This document shows positions 35,831 through 44,491 of a DNA stretch of 64,000 nt, piece after piece. The notes under the pieces were generated by a model. The model saw nothing but the letters and a program-made list of their open reading frames with translations, did no database searches and was not told where the DNA came from. Source of the DNA: CTSoil-075 sp042610375 (GTDB lineage Bacteria; Bacillota; Negativicutes; DSM-13327). The stretch is taken from the NCBI RefSeq assembly GCF_042610375.1, contig NZ_JBGJZL010000001.1, positions 186,001-250,000 of the forward strand, given 5' to 3'. The position numbers were made by a program, and so were the translations under genes. Positions within the stretch are counted from its first letter, which is position 1. Each line of letters starts with the position of its first letter.

Positions 35831-37315
35831 TTAATAGGCACCTTTTTTCCCAAAAACTACATTTATAGTTTTAATCAATAACACCATATCATGCCACACC
35901 GACCAATTACGTACATACCATGAATCTAATTGCAAACGCCCTTCAAACGCAATTTCATTTCGCCCACTCACTTGCCACAAACCAGTAATACCTGGTACCG
36001 TATATAAAATAGTATTGGCGAAATAACCCATCCTAGCTTTTTCACGTGGCAAATAAGGTCGGGGCCCCACTAAACTCATGTTACCTTTTAACACATTTAT
36101 AATCTGTGGCAACTCGTCCAAACTATACTTCCTTAGGAATTTTCCAACATGAGTAACACGGGGATCACCATTTTTCAATTTTGCAAATTTATCCCACTCT
36201 TCTTTAGCTTCAGGATTCTGAGCAAAATATGTTTCAAGCAAACTATCAGCACCTACATGCATTGTCCTAAATTTATAGCATGAAAACTCTTGTCCTCCTT
36301 TGCCTAACCTTTTAGCTGTATGCAAAGGAGATCCTTTTGAATCATATTGTATGATAAGGTAAATCCCTAATAATATGGGTAATATAAGAATAAAAACAAT
36401 CATTCCAAATACAATATCAAATACTCTTTTAATAAAACGATTTCTAAATAGGGATAGATTGTTGCGTGCCTTTAACATAACCGTCTTTTCATTATATAAG
36501 GTTTCCACTTCCATGTTACTCAACGGAATACCAAATAAATCGGGTACAATAGTTAAATTTCTCACATAAGGCTGAATTCGATAAACCAAATCTAGCATTT
36601 CTTCTCGTTCAAGCCCTGGAGTAGCAATAATGACTTCCTGTACACCACTGTCAATCACAGCTTGTTCAACATCTGCAAACAGTCCAATATGTGGATATCG
36701 ATTAAGTAATGAGCACTCAATATGATTATCCTCAACGAGTCCCACAATTTTATAACCTAAATTAGGTTCATCCTCAAAACTTTTTGCTAATAATTCTGCC
36801 GTCTTTCCGGCACCCACAATCACGACTGGTTTTTTCCATAAACCAGTCGCCACTAAAATACGCTTGGTGATATGCCGGGCAGATATTAGATAAAGAAAAC
36901 TAAATAGCCATGTAAATACCACAAATGCACGAGATATATTTTCTGCCTTACCTGTAAAATACATAACAACAATCGCCAACGTGCTTACAAAAATACAAAT
37001 TTTAAATATGATTTCTACGTTCTTCCAAAATGGTAATCGTTTTGTATACATCCCTTCATATGACAAAAAAAGAAAATATGTAAATGGATAAATAAAGTAA
37101 ACATATGTATTATGAACATGAAAGGGATGTAGCATTAAAAAATATTCAGGTAATATAATAGTACGTAAATACCATGCTGTTAACACTGCAAAAATTACTG
37201 TTATATAATCAACAGCAGCCAAAATCAAAGGTGCTACATATTGCCCAATGCGCGAAAAACTGCTAATAGAACTTATCGATTGTTTGATAGCTATCGTTCT
37301 TGCAGGAGGAGTCAA
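35831..37315 (-). CDS. wbaP: Undecaprenyl-phosphate sugar phosphotransferase (WbaP-like initiating enzyme)
   Basis: A 494-residue polyprenyl-phosphate hexose-1-phosphate transferase. Four or five N-terminal helices (about 30-165) precede a CoA-binding-like domain (VVIVGAGKTAELLA). One more helix leads into the catalytic bacterial sugar transferase domain (about 295-494) with KFRTMHVGAD, LRKYSLDELPQ, MSLVGPRPYLP and PGITGLWQVSGR. It starts repeat-unit synthesis by loading the first sugar phosphate on undecaprenyl phosphate. Galactose is the usual WbaP donor, not proven here. The start appears to be TTG 37315, after AGAGGGG. Confidence 0.9.
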   Translation of the reverse strand: MTPPARTIAIKQSISSISSFSRIGQYVAPLILAAVDYITVIFAVLTAWYLRTIILPEYFLMLHPFHVHNTYVYFIYPFTYFLFLSYEGMYTKRLPFWKNVEIIFKICIFVSTLAIVVMYFTGKAENISRAFVVFTWLFSFLYLISARHITKRILVATGLWKKPVVIVGAGKTAELLAKSFEDEPNLGYKIVGLVEDNHIECSLLNRYPHIGLFADVEQAVIDSGVQEVIIATPGLEREEMLDLVYRIQPYVRNLTIVPDLFGIPLSNMEVETLYNEKTVMLKARNNLSLFRNRFIKRVFDIVFGMIVFILILPILLGIYLIIQYDSKGSPLHTAKRLGKGGQEFSCYKFRTMHVGADSLLETYFAQNPEAKEEWDKFAKLKNGDPRVTHVGKFLRKYSLDELPQIINVLKGNMSLVGPRPYLPREKARMGYFANTILYTVPGITGLWQVSGRNEIAFEGRLQLDSWYVRNWSVWHDMVLLIKTINVVFGKKGAY

Positions 37316-37329
37316 TTCATCATCCCCTC

Positions 37330-38028
37330 TTATTTCGTTATTTTCTTATTATCACTGCCATAGTAATAATAGTAGTAAGCATGTTCTTCCTCAATCTCCA
37401 CGCGATTGAGGATTACTCCCAGCAAATGTCCATTGGCTTTCACTAACAAATCTTTGGCCTTTTGCGCCATTTCAGGCCTAATGGACCCCGAACTGACTAC
37501 TAACGTAATTCCATCCACTTTCGTCGCTAATACGCAAGCATCAGTTACTGCAATAACAGGAGGAGCATCAATGATCAGATAATCGCACTGCTCCTTCAGA
37601 GTATTAATCAATTCCTCCATTTTACGAGTGCTTAGTAATTCTGAAGGATTTGGAGGAATGGGACCACTGGTTAACACTCGCAGATTCTCAACTTGCGTAT
37701 CTTGTATAAAATCTTCTGCTAACAATTCTTCTACTAAAATATTTGTAACGCCGCGATTTTTCTTGCCAAAAATTTTATGTTGTACTGGTTTTCGTAGATC
37801 GCAGTCCATGAGAATGACTTTTTTTCCTGACTGAGCCAAAGCTACTGCAGTATTGGCAATAGTAGTGGATTTTCCTTCACCAGGACCAGAGCTCGTAAAC
37901 ATAATGGTCTTAAGTTCACCATCCGCTTTTGAAAACTGAATATTCGTCCGTAGAGTACGATAAGCTTCAGCAATAGGAGATTTAGCTTGTTCATGAACAA
38001 TCAGCCGACGTTTATTAGTGGTATTCAT
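37330..38028 (-). CDS. Tyrosine-protein kinase, CpsD/CapB type (BY-kinase)
   Basis: A 232-residue cytoplasmic kinase. It has FTSSGPGEGKSTTIANTAVA (Walker A), VILMDCDLRKP (Walker A') and YLIIDAPPV (Walker B), and ends in a tyrosine cluster (HAYYYYYYG) that is the autophosphorylation tail. It overlaps the Wzz-like gene by 4 bp (ATGA). Kinase and membrane adaptor are therefore separate proteins, the arrangement of Gram-positive capsule loci, although this organism also has Wza. It should control chain length and export by phosphorylation cycles, reversed by the PHP phosphatase at 40369. Confidence 0.93.
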   Translation of the reverse strand: MNTTNKRRLIVHEQAKSPIAEAYRTLRTNIQFSKADGELKTIMFTSSGPGEGKSTTIANTAVALAQSGKKVILMDCDLRKPVQHKIFGKKNRGVTNILVEELLAEDFIQDTQVENLRVLTSGPIPPNPSELLSTRKMEELINTLKEQCDYLIIDAPPVIAVTDACVLATKVDGITLVVSSGSIRPEMAQKAKDLLVKANGHLLGVILNRVEIEEEHAYYYYYYGSDNKKITK

Positions 38029-39488
38029 ACTTTTTCCCCTTTCTTGCTTATTCTTAAGTTTTGAATTTTAGACCAGAAATTCCTTGGTTCTCTCAAGGTC
38101 ATTTTACTATCAAAGTCTGGAATACTCCCAATAACGGGTAAATCCAAATAACGTTGAACATCATCGGCTGTTCGTACAGTTTTATTCATATATTCCAACA
38201 TAAAGGCAAGACCCAAACCAACAAATAAGCCTAAGAAAACTGCAATGATCACGTTCAAGGTTTTCTTAGGACTGATGGGCTTCTTTGGTTCAATCGCCAC
38301 ATCAATAACTTGTACATCCGTAGGTTGCATAACCTCACTAATTCGTGCTTCTTCGTGCCGTTTTGCTAACATAATATAGATTTCTTGATTAACGGAAGCA
38401 TCACGCATGACTTTGGCAAGTCCTTGTTCTTTGGCAGGAAGTTTGCTGAGTTCTTGTTCATTCATGCTGATAATGCTTTGTATGGCTTGTTTTTGTGCTG
38501 TACGTGCTGAAATTTCAGTTTCAGATTCAATCTGACTTTGGAGTAAACCTTGGTGGATAGGATTCATCGAAGGGGCATTGGCACTAATCACGGATGAAAT
38601 TTCACGACTCAACTTTCCATTGGTTTCAGTAATCGCAGCTCGCGTAGCCACTACTTCAGGATGCTTATCAGTGTAATTCGCAGATAAAGTAACTAACTTC
38701 ACTTCTAGCTCTGCAAGTTTCCCTTTATATTGTTGGATGAACGGACTATCTGCTACAAATCCCGGTTTTTCCTTCGACAATTGTTGGTTTGTAGTACCCA
38801 GTCGAGCCTGAGCTGCTGCAGTGGCAACGGAGTTTTCCGCTGCTAATTGATCAATTGTAGCGAATTTATCGATCATCGCCTTAGTTTCAGCCTCTGGCGC
38901 TACGATTTTTTCTTCCCGTTTGTATTTTTCTAATAGCGTTTCCGCCTGTTCTAATTCTTTTTTGGCTTCTATCAAGCGTTCACCAATAAATTTGCGAATG
39001 TTGGTTTGCTCCGAGCGTACTAAATAAGTCATGCGCTCGTTAAAGGTATTCACCAATAAGTTAGTGACGATTTGAGCCTCTTCTGCTGAGGGAGCTGTCA
39101 CTTTAACTTTGAGTATCTCCGTATCTTTTACAGATTGCGTTGTAATTCGCTTGAGCATGTCCTCATAAGTAGGTACTTTTTCCTTGTCAGACTGAGTGGC
39201 ATCAATGACCACTTGTACTACCGTACGGCTTTTTAAGATTTCAGCATACGTAGACATAAGTTGTTTGGTTGCGCCTGAATTTCCCATAGGTAAATCACCC
39301 AAGAGAGAATCAGCTAACCCCTTAGGTTGTTTAATCCTTAAAGTAGTTTCCGCTTCATAGGTCGGTGGAATAAGGAAACTGATAATGATAGCTAATATAA
39401 CGGATGTACCGAAAATACTAGCAATGAGTTTACGACGTTTTTTTATGGTTTTCATTATATCTTTTAGATCTATCGTTGTTTCTTCCAC
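38025..39488 (-). CDS. wzz: Polysaccharide chain-length/co-polymerase protein (Wzz/GNVR family)
   Basis: A 487-residue inner-membrane protein. Membrane helices lie near residues 22-42 (LIASIFGTSVILAIIISFL) and about 425-445 (LNVIIAVFLGLFVGLGLAFM), flanking a large periplasmic coiled-coil region. The second is preceded by the proline-rich IEPKKPISPKK typical of the family. It serves as the adaptor for the BY-kinase, with which it overlaps, and sets polymer length with Wzy. A short cytoplasmic tail reaches toward the kinase. Confidence 0.9.
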   Translation of the reverse strand: MEETTIDLKDIMKTIKKRRKLIASIFGTSVILAIIISFLIPPTYEAETTLRIKQPKGLADSLLGDLPMGNSGATKQLMSTYAEILKSRTVVQVVIDATQSDKEKVPTYEDMLKRITTQSVKDTEILKVKVTAPSAEEAQIVTNLLVNTFNERMTYLVRSEQTNIRKFIGERLIEAKKELEQAETLLEKYKREEKIVAPEAETKAMIDKFATIDQLAAENSVATAAAQARLGTTNQQLSKEKPGFVADSPFIQQYKGKLAELEVKLVTLSANYTDKHPEVVATRAAITETNGKLSREISSVISANAPSMNPIHQGLLQSQIESETEISARTAQKQAIQSIISMNEQELSKLPAKEQGLAKVMRDASVNQEIYIMLAKRHEEARISEVMQPTDVQVIDVAIEPKKPISPKKTLNVIIAVFLGLFVGLGLAFMLEYMNKTVRTADDVQRYLDLPVIGSIPDFDSKMTLREPRNFWSKIQNLRISKKGEKV

Positions 39489-39531
39489 TTTTATCCTCCA
39501 ATTTGTTGATTAATCACTAAGATTTCCTGTT

Positions 39532-40164
39532 TTAATCATTTATTCTTACAATCTGATAGGTTGCCGAAATCCACGGAAGAATATCCGTTGCAAAATTGAT
39601 TTTACCATTATCAGTAAGATAGACCACATCCCCTTCGCCAAGAACATAGTTCTGAGTCATATCTCCTTTTTGCAAGATATTTAATAAGTTCGCTTTAATC
39701 GGTGCATCCATTTTACCTTTGTGCAAAATCATAACCTGCTTTTTAGCCGCATTTTTAGTATAACCACCAGCAATGCCAATAGCATCAAGTAAGTTATGAT
39801 CTCTTTCAATTTCATACATGCCTGGTTTGACAACCTCACCAAGGACATAAACTCGTGTTGTGTGAAATTTAAGCACATTGACTGTGACTTTAGGATCTTT
39901 GACATAACCACTCAAACCTTGAGTTAGATTCTCTGTCAATGTTCCCGCAGAAGTTCCAGCAGCTTTCACCTCTCCTACAAGAGGAAAAGCAATATTCCCA
40001 TCAGGTCTAACAATCAACTCTTTAACCTGTAGATCTTCATAACCCCATACTGTTACATTGAGCACATCTCCTGGCCCTAGGCGATATTCTTCCGCATTAA
40101 CAACCCCTATTGCCATGCTGACTAGTAGCATAGCTAAGATTAATACCGTCCTTAATCTTTTCAC
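39532..40164 (-). CDS. wza: Polysaccharide export protein (Wza-like, SLBB domain)
   Basis: A 210-residue exported protein with a signal peptide (residues 1-24, ending VVNAEE). The poly-export motif is YRLGPGDVLNVTVWGYEDL, and an SLBB domain follows (RVYVLGEVVKPGMYEI, DAIGIAGGYT). There is no lipobox cysteine, and it is shorter than E. coli Wza, as in many diderm Firmicutes. It should form the outer-membrane or periplasmic exit of the polymer. Start GTG 40164 follows AGGAGGG. Three genes run Wza, Wzz, BY-kinase. Confidence 0.9.
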   Translation of the reverse strand: MKRLRTVLILAMLLVSMAIGVVNAEEYRLGPGDVLNVTVWGYEDLQVKELIVRPDGNIAFPLVGEVKAAGTSAGTLTENLTQGLSGYVKDPKVTVNVLKFHTTRVYVLGEVVKPGMYEIERDHNLLDAIGIAGGYTKNAAKKQVMILHKGKMDAPIKANLLNILQKGDMTQNYVLGEGDVVYLTDNGKINFATDILPWISATYQIVRIND

Positions 40165-40368
40165 CCAAAACCCTCCTGTGTAATATCATGATTTATTATA
40201 CTTAGTATTCTCCACTAATCGACAGAAACCCTTGTCAAAGGATTAAAGCATAATTGGAAAATGATGTTTTAATCTATACTTCTACATTTAGAAATGATTT
40301 AATTATTATAACTCTTGAAAAACATAAGGTAAAGGGAAATAAACTGCCCTTTTTCGACATTTATTGCA

Positions 40369-41163
40369 TCATTTCCATAATTTATATAACCACCCCATCA
40401 TTCCTTGATTTTGTTTTTGCTGATTGAAATTCCCGATTTCAGGAATCTCAATATCCCGACTATGAATAATATCGCTAGGATTAGTGACCATAAGTTGCTG
40501 AGTCCTCTCAGTGCCAATCATCATGGTGATTTTATCGATGGCGGATGTCAAATTCGTATTGCGATTGCGTATGCCATGCGCATCTGAACCGATAACATGA
40601 ATCATATTATTCCTTAGAAAGAATTCTGCCGTTTCCATCACTCGCGTTCCCATAAGTCCAGTTATACTCGTCCCATTCATTTGGGTCAAGACCCCAGTTC
40701 GAATCCACTCCGCTAAAATTTCTGGTTTCTTTGCAAGTTCGGGATATCGTTCAGGATGAGCTAAAATTGGAGTAATGCCCCGCGTTTGTAAGGTGAAGAA
40801 GAAGTCATCGGTAAAGCTAGGAATTTCTGATGATGGCAATTCGACGAGCATATACCGACCACCATTAATACAATATGGACCTGGACCTTTGAGTATCTTT
40901 AGAATATCAAGATAAAGTGCTACTTCTCCTCCAGGGAAAATATTAATTTCAATCCCGGCTTTCTGGGCTTTTTTTTGCAATCCTGCACATTCTTTGAGAA
41001 TGCGATCCCAAGTTGGTAGCCACTCACCTTCAATAACATGGGGAGTGGCTACAATATCCGTTGTGCCATTTTGAATTGCTATTTGTAACATGGTAAGAGA
41101 GGTTTCCATATTTTTCGAGCCATCATCAATACCAGGTATGATATGGCTGTGTAAGTCAAACAT
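40369..41163 (-). CDS. PHP-domain protein-tyrosine phosphatase (CpsB/CapC/YwqE type)
   Basis: A 264-residue metal-dependent phosphatase of the PHP superfamily. Metal ligands appear as FDLHSHIIPGIDDGSKN at the start, ATPHVIEG near residue 42, ILAHPERYPE near 135 and IGSDAHG near 193. It removes phosphate from the tyrosine tail of the BY-kinase, controlling polysaccharide output. It directly follows the VanZ-like gene and is 204 bp upstream of wza. A weak hairpin in that gap (AAAGGG / CCCTTT at 40331-40352) may attenuate transcription. Confidence 0.92.
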   Translation of the reverse strand: MFDLHSHIIPGIDDGSKNMETSLTMLQIAIQNGTTDIVATPHVIEGEWLPTWDRILKECAGLQKKAQKAGIEINIFPGGEVALYLDILKILKGPGPYCINGGRYMLVELPSSEIPSFTDDFFFTLQTRGITPILAHPERYPELAKKPEILAEWIRTGVLTQMNGTSITGLMGTRVMETAEFFLRNNMIHVIGSDAHGIRNRNTNLTSAIDKITMMIGTERTQQLMVTNPSDIIHSRDIEIPEIGNFNQQKQNQGMMGWLYKLWK

Positions 41164-41610
41164 TCAGTCTATACTCCTTTTTCGTTGATTTAAATATTTC
41201 ATAATCCCTATGAAAACAATAGCAGCTAGGGTGTCAAGAATCACATCGCCAAATCGACCACTGCGACCTGGCACAAAAGATTGATGCCATTCATCTAACG
41301 TCGCTAATACTGCGTTCAAGGTAATTGCCCAAATGACTGAATAACTCATTGCCCAATAAATAGCGACCCCCAATGTGCCAAAAGCTATAATATGCCCAAT
41401 TTTATGAAGAATATAGTCAGGATGAAGAGAGATTGTATAAGAAAAATAACCTGTTGTACCAAATTTAATGGTATACCGCCCAATCAACTTCTTAAACCAG
41501 AGTGGTATTGTACTTTCTGGAATGATATGAAGATTTGGGATATTCGATAAAGCGTAAATGATCATAATGAGCCCAGTCACAAGTAACCAGCGCCATAACT
41601 TTTTATTCAT
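41164..41610 (-). CDS. VanZ-like membrane protein
   Basis: A 148-residue membrane protein with about four helices and the family signature LDEWHQSFVPGRSGRFGDVILD near residues 103-126. The biochemical role of VanZ-like proteins is not well established; many occur beside capsule genes. It is the first gene of the pair with the PHP phosphatase, with adjacent stop and start. Confidence 0.85.
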   Translation of the reverse strand: MNKKLWRWLLVTGLIMIIYALSNIPNLHIIPESTIPLWFKKLIGRYTIKFGTTGYFSYTISLHPDYILHKIGHIIAFGTLGVAIYWAMSYSVIWAITLNAVLATLDEWHQSFVPGRSGRFGDVILDTLAAIVFIGIMKYLNQRKRSID

Positions 41611-42150
41611 ACGTTTTGAGTCTACCTTTTGTTGTTAAAATTAAACAAAGTTCAAACTTTATTTATGAGCAGATATTTACCATTCCCCCATACGTTGCAT
41701 AAAATTTAGAATTTATCTCCCTCGCTTTTCCTTCCGATAAAATGAGACACACTTTTGGATTATCCCTATTGACATTATAGCAAAGATAGCTCTTTAAAAA
41801 AACAGTCGTAGCCAAAACTACGACTAAATACGCTAGTTTATTTTGCGCCCTAAAGGTTCAGGACGAACTGCGAAACTACCAACATGTGTTTCGAAATGTA
41901 TATGACCTAGGTTCTTGCGGTAAAACAGGTAGTTGCCAGTAGTTGGCTACCGCCTTTCCCATCAAAATGAGGATGAAAACCACTCAAGGTATCCCGCTCT
42001 CGATTTGAGCGCACGACTGTATGCCACCGCATGCCTGATGCAAGATCTAGATCTCCTCTTAGCTGGAGATTACGCGCATGAAAGGTGCCACTCTAGACAA
42101 AAATCCCCACACTGTCAAAAAAGATGTACTCGGAACTCATTTATAATGTT
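41611..42150. other. Long intergenic region with terminator and GC-richer segment
   Basis: Between the rml operon and vanZ. The right part (about 41840-42130) is visibly richer in G and C than its surroundings. On the minus strand it reads FHARNLQLRGDLDLASGMRW onward between stop codons, but with no good start or ribosome site and no family I recognise. It ends at the terminator 41804-41825. The left part (41611-41800) should hold the promoter for vanZ and the PHP gene. A non-coding RNA or a decayed gene are both possible. Confidence 0.45.
41804..41825 (-). terminator. Intrinsic terminator downstream of the rml operon
   Basis: An 8-bp perfect stem (AGTCGTAG / CTACGACT) with a 6-nt loop is followed on the minus strand by GTTTTTTTAAA. 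It lies 325 bp past rmlD, so it ends either a long rml read-through or a separate transcript from 41826-42150. Confidence 0.75.
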
Positions 42151-42984
42151 TCAATCAATTCTAGCGACATAATCTCTTAATGCTTCCTGCCACGTTCTCA
42201 TGGGATCACCAATTGTCATACGCAGCATATAGTTATCTAAGACAGAATGAGCTGGACGTTTGGCAGGTCTTATAAATTCTGCCGTCGTCACTGGCACAAC
42301 ATTCACTTTTTTCCCCGCTTGCTGAAAAATTTCGCATGCAAATTCATACCAAGAACACTGTCCTTGACAAGTAGCATGATAAGTACCATAAGCATCACTT
42401 GACAGCAATTTGAAAATCACCCAGGTAAGATCAACGGTTGAAGTTGGCGTACCCACTTGATCATCAACAACACGTAGTGTATCATCTTTTTTCGCAAGTG
42501 TCAGCATAGTCCGTACAAAATTATTGCCATCACCATATAGCCAAGCAGTTCTCACAATATAATGCCGCCCTAAAATTTGCCTTACCATTTGTTCACCTTG
42601 GAATTTTGTATGCCCATATACGCTTTGAGGATTGACTTGTTCAAATTCACGATAAGCTTCTTGCTTCTCACCATCAAAAACATAATCCGTGCTTACATAT
42701 ACCATACGCGCACCTGCTTCCAGGCAAGCTGCAGCAATATTTTGCGTACCAACTACATTCAATCGGAATGCTCCATCTGCATCCGATTCAGCCCCATCTA
42801 CATTTGTATAAGCAGCGCAATGAATAACGGCCTGTGGTTTTATTTCATTAAAATAAGATTTCACATTTCTTTCATCTGTTATATCTAAAATATCAGAATT
42901 CGTCAGTATCAACTCATGATTACTACCCTGTTTTGCAATTTCTTTGCCAAGTTGTCCAGAAGCTCCAGTCACTACTATTCTCAT
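42151..42984 (-). CDS. rmlD: dTDP-4-dehydrorhamnose reductase
   Basis: A 277-residue SDR that reduces dTDP-4-keto-L-rhamnose to dTDP-L-rhamnose. It has the nucleotide site VVTGASGQLGKEI, VYVSTDYVFDG and the catalytic YGHTKFQGE (YxxxK). It ends the rmlBACD operon, 24 bp after rmlC. The C-terminal RPAHSVLDN motif is the usual family ending. Confidence 0.94.
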   Translation of the reverse strand: MRIVVTGASGQLGKEIAKQGSNHELILTNSDILDITDERNVKSYFNEIKPQAVIHCAAYTNVDGAESDADGAFRLNVVGTQNIAAACLEAGARMVYVSTDYVFDGEKQEAYREFEQVNPQSVYGHTKFQGEQMVRQILGRHYIVRTAWLYGDGNNFVRTMLTLAKKDDTLRVVDDQVGTPTSTVDLTWVIFKLLSSDAYGTYHATCQGQCSWYEFACEIFQQAGKKVNVVPVTTAEFIRPAKRPAHSVLDNYMLRMTIGDPMRTWQEALRDYVARID

Positions 42985-43008
42985 GCTCCCACTCTTCCTC
43001 TATAAAAT

Positions 43009-43569
43009 TCAAAGATCATTCATCTGTGGCAACCGTTCAACTTTAATATCTCTAAGCTTTGGATACACTTGATCTTTATCGGATAATACAATGTCTGTCA
43101 ACGGCCACTGAATACCGATATCTGGGTCACTCCAAATCATCCCGCCCTCAGCGTGGGGTGCATACACATCTGTACACTTATAGGTAAAATATGCAGCATT
43201 ACTCAATACACAAAATCCATGAGCAAAACCAGGCGGCACCCATAATTGACGATGATTCTCCGAGGATAATATGATACCTGTCCACTTTCCAAAATTCGGT
43301 GATCCTACACGAATATCAACAGCCACATCAAAAACTTCCCCCTGTACCACAGCTATTAATTTTCCTTGGCTATTAGGTTGTTGATAATGAAGCCCTCTGA
43401 GTACACCACGTGTGGAAAAGGATAGATTATCTTGCACAAACCGTTGCTTAATACCTATTGCCGCATACTTATCTTGACTCCAAGTCTCCTGAAAAAAACC
43501 TCGTGCATCACCAAATACCTTAGGTTCAATAATCAATATCCCTGGCAAATTGCTCTCTATAACCTTCAC
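43009..43569 (-). CDS. rmlC: dTDP-4-dehydrorhamnose 3,5-epimerase
   Basis: About 186 residues, a cupin epimerase. Family motifs are PKVFGDARGFFQE, RGVLRGLHYQ (catalytic His), VWVPPGFAHGF-like WVPPGFAHGFCVLS, and YKCTDVYAP. I set the start at GTG 43569 because GGGAG lies at good distance and the protein then begins with the standard VKVIESNLPGI; an ATG five codons earlier has no ribosome site. It is third in the rml operon. Confidence 0.94.
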   Translation of the reverse strand: MKVIESNLPGILIIEPKVFGDARGFFQETWSQDKYAAIGIKQRFVQDNLSFSTRGVLRGLHYQQPNSQGKLIAVVQGEVFDVAVDIRVGSPNFGKWTGIILSSENHRQLWVPPGFAHGFCVLSNAAYFTYKCTDVYAPHAEGGMIWSDPDIGIQWPLTDIVLSDKDQVYPKLRDIKVERLPQMNDL

Positions 43570-43599
43570 TCGATTCACTCCCATAAGATAAGTCTTTAT

Positions 43600-44478
43600 T
43601 TATGATTCTCTTACCAATTGTAAGAGATATTGACCATATCCATTTTTCTTCATAACGTTACCTAATGTTACCAAATTACTGTGAGAGATGTACCCCATAC
43701 GATAAGCTATTTCTTCAGGGCACGCTACCATCAAACCCTGTCGTTCTTGTATTGTTGCAATGTAGTTGGATGCTTGTAACAGGCTATCATGAGTACCCGT
43801 ATCGAGCCATGCATACCCACGCCCTAAAGTCTCTACCCGCAGTGCATCTTGCTTTAAATATAAACAATTTAAATCAGTAATTTCTAATTCTCCTCTAGAT
43901 GATGGTTTTAAAGACTTGGCAAATTCCACAACACGTTGATCATAGAAATATAAGCCCGTAACCGCATAACTGGATTTTGGTCTTTCAGGCTTTTCTTCTA
44001 GACTTACAGCCTGCCCATTTTCATCAAACTCCACCACTCCGTAACGTTCAGGATCTTTTACCCAATAAGCAAAGGCTGTAGCCCCTTTGTCTTGCTGAGC
44101 AGCAAACTGTAATTTCTGACTAAAACCATAACCATAAAAAATATTGTCCCCAAGTATCAGCGCACAAGGATCATGATCAATAAACTTTTCGCCAATTAAG
44201 AAGGCTTGTGCCAATCCATCTGGACTGGGCTGAACTGCATAAGATAAATTGATCCCCCACTGTTCACCAGTGCCTAATAAACTACGAAAACTATCCTGTT
44301 CATGAGGTGTAGTAATAACCAATATATCACGAATCCCAGCAAGCATCAAAGTTGTTAAGGGATAGTAAATCATGGGTTTATCATAGACTGGTACTAATTG
44401 TTTACTAATGGATTTAGTGATGGGGTAGAGACGTGTTCCTGAACCACCTGCCAGAATAATTCCTTTGGTTATTGACAT
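43600..44478 (-). CDS. rmlA: Glucose-1-phosphate thymidylyltransferase (rhamnose operon)
   Basis: About 292 residues from ATG 44478 (GGGGGAAAGG upstream); the frame is open to 44562, but the extra N-terminus overlaps rmlB and has no family similarity. Motifs: GGSGTRLYPIT, SKQLVPVYDKPMIYYP, LGDNIFYG. It makes dTDP-glucose as the first step of dTDP-L-rhamnose synthesis. It is a paralogue of the cassette rmlA at 24524. Confidence 0.95.
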   Translation of the reverse strand: MSITKGIILAGGSGTRLYPITKSISKQLVPVYDKPMIYYPLTTLMLAGIRDILVITTPHEQDSFRSLLGTGEQWGINLSYAVQPSPDGLAQAFLIGEKFIDHDPCALILGDNIFYGYGFSQKLQFAAQQDKGATAFAYWVKDPERYGVVEFDENGQAVSLEEKPERPKSSYAVTGLYFYDQRVVEFAKSLKPSSRGELEITDLNCLYLKQDALRVETLGRGYAWLDTGTHDSLLQASNYIATIQERQGLMVACPEEIAYRMGYISHSNLVTLGNVMKKNGYGQYLLQLVRES

Positions 44479-44491
44479 TTTCCTTTCCCCC

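Noticed and set aside
16202..36000. Insertion sequence or integrase explaining the variable locus
   Set aside because: No transposase, integrase, terminal inverted repeats or target duplications could be read; the scars point to homologous recombination instead.
40331..40352. Terminator between the PHP phosphatase gene and wza
   Set aside because: The stem is only six base pairs with no clean T-run; too weak to list as a separate feature.
41933..42172. Plus-strand frame of 79 codons in the gap beside rmlD
   Set aside because: No ribosome site or recognisable family, and it runs into the end of rmlD on the other strand.
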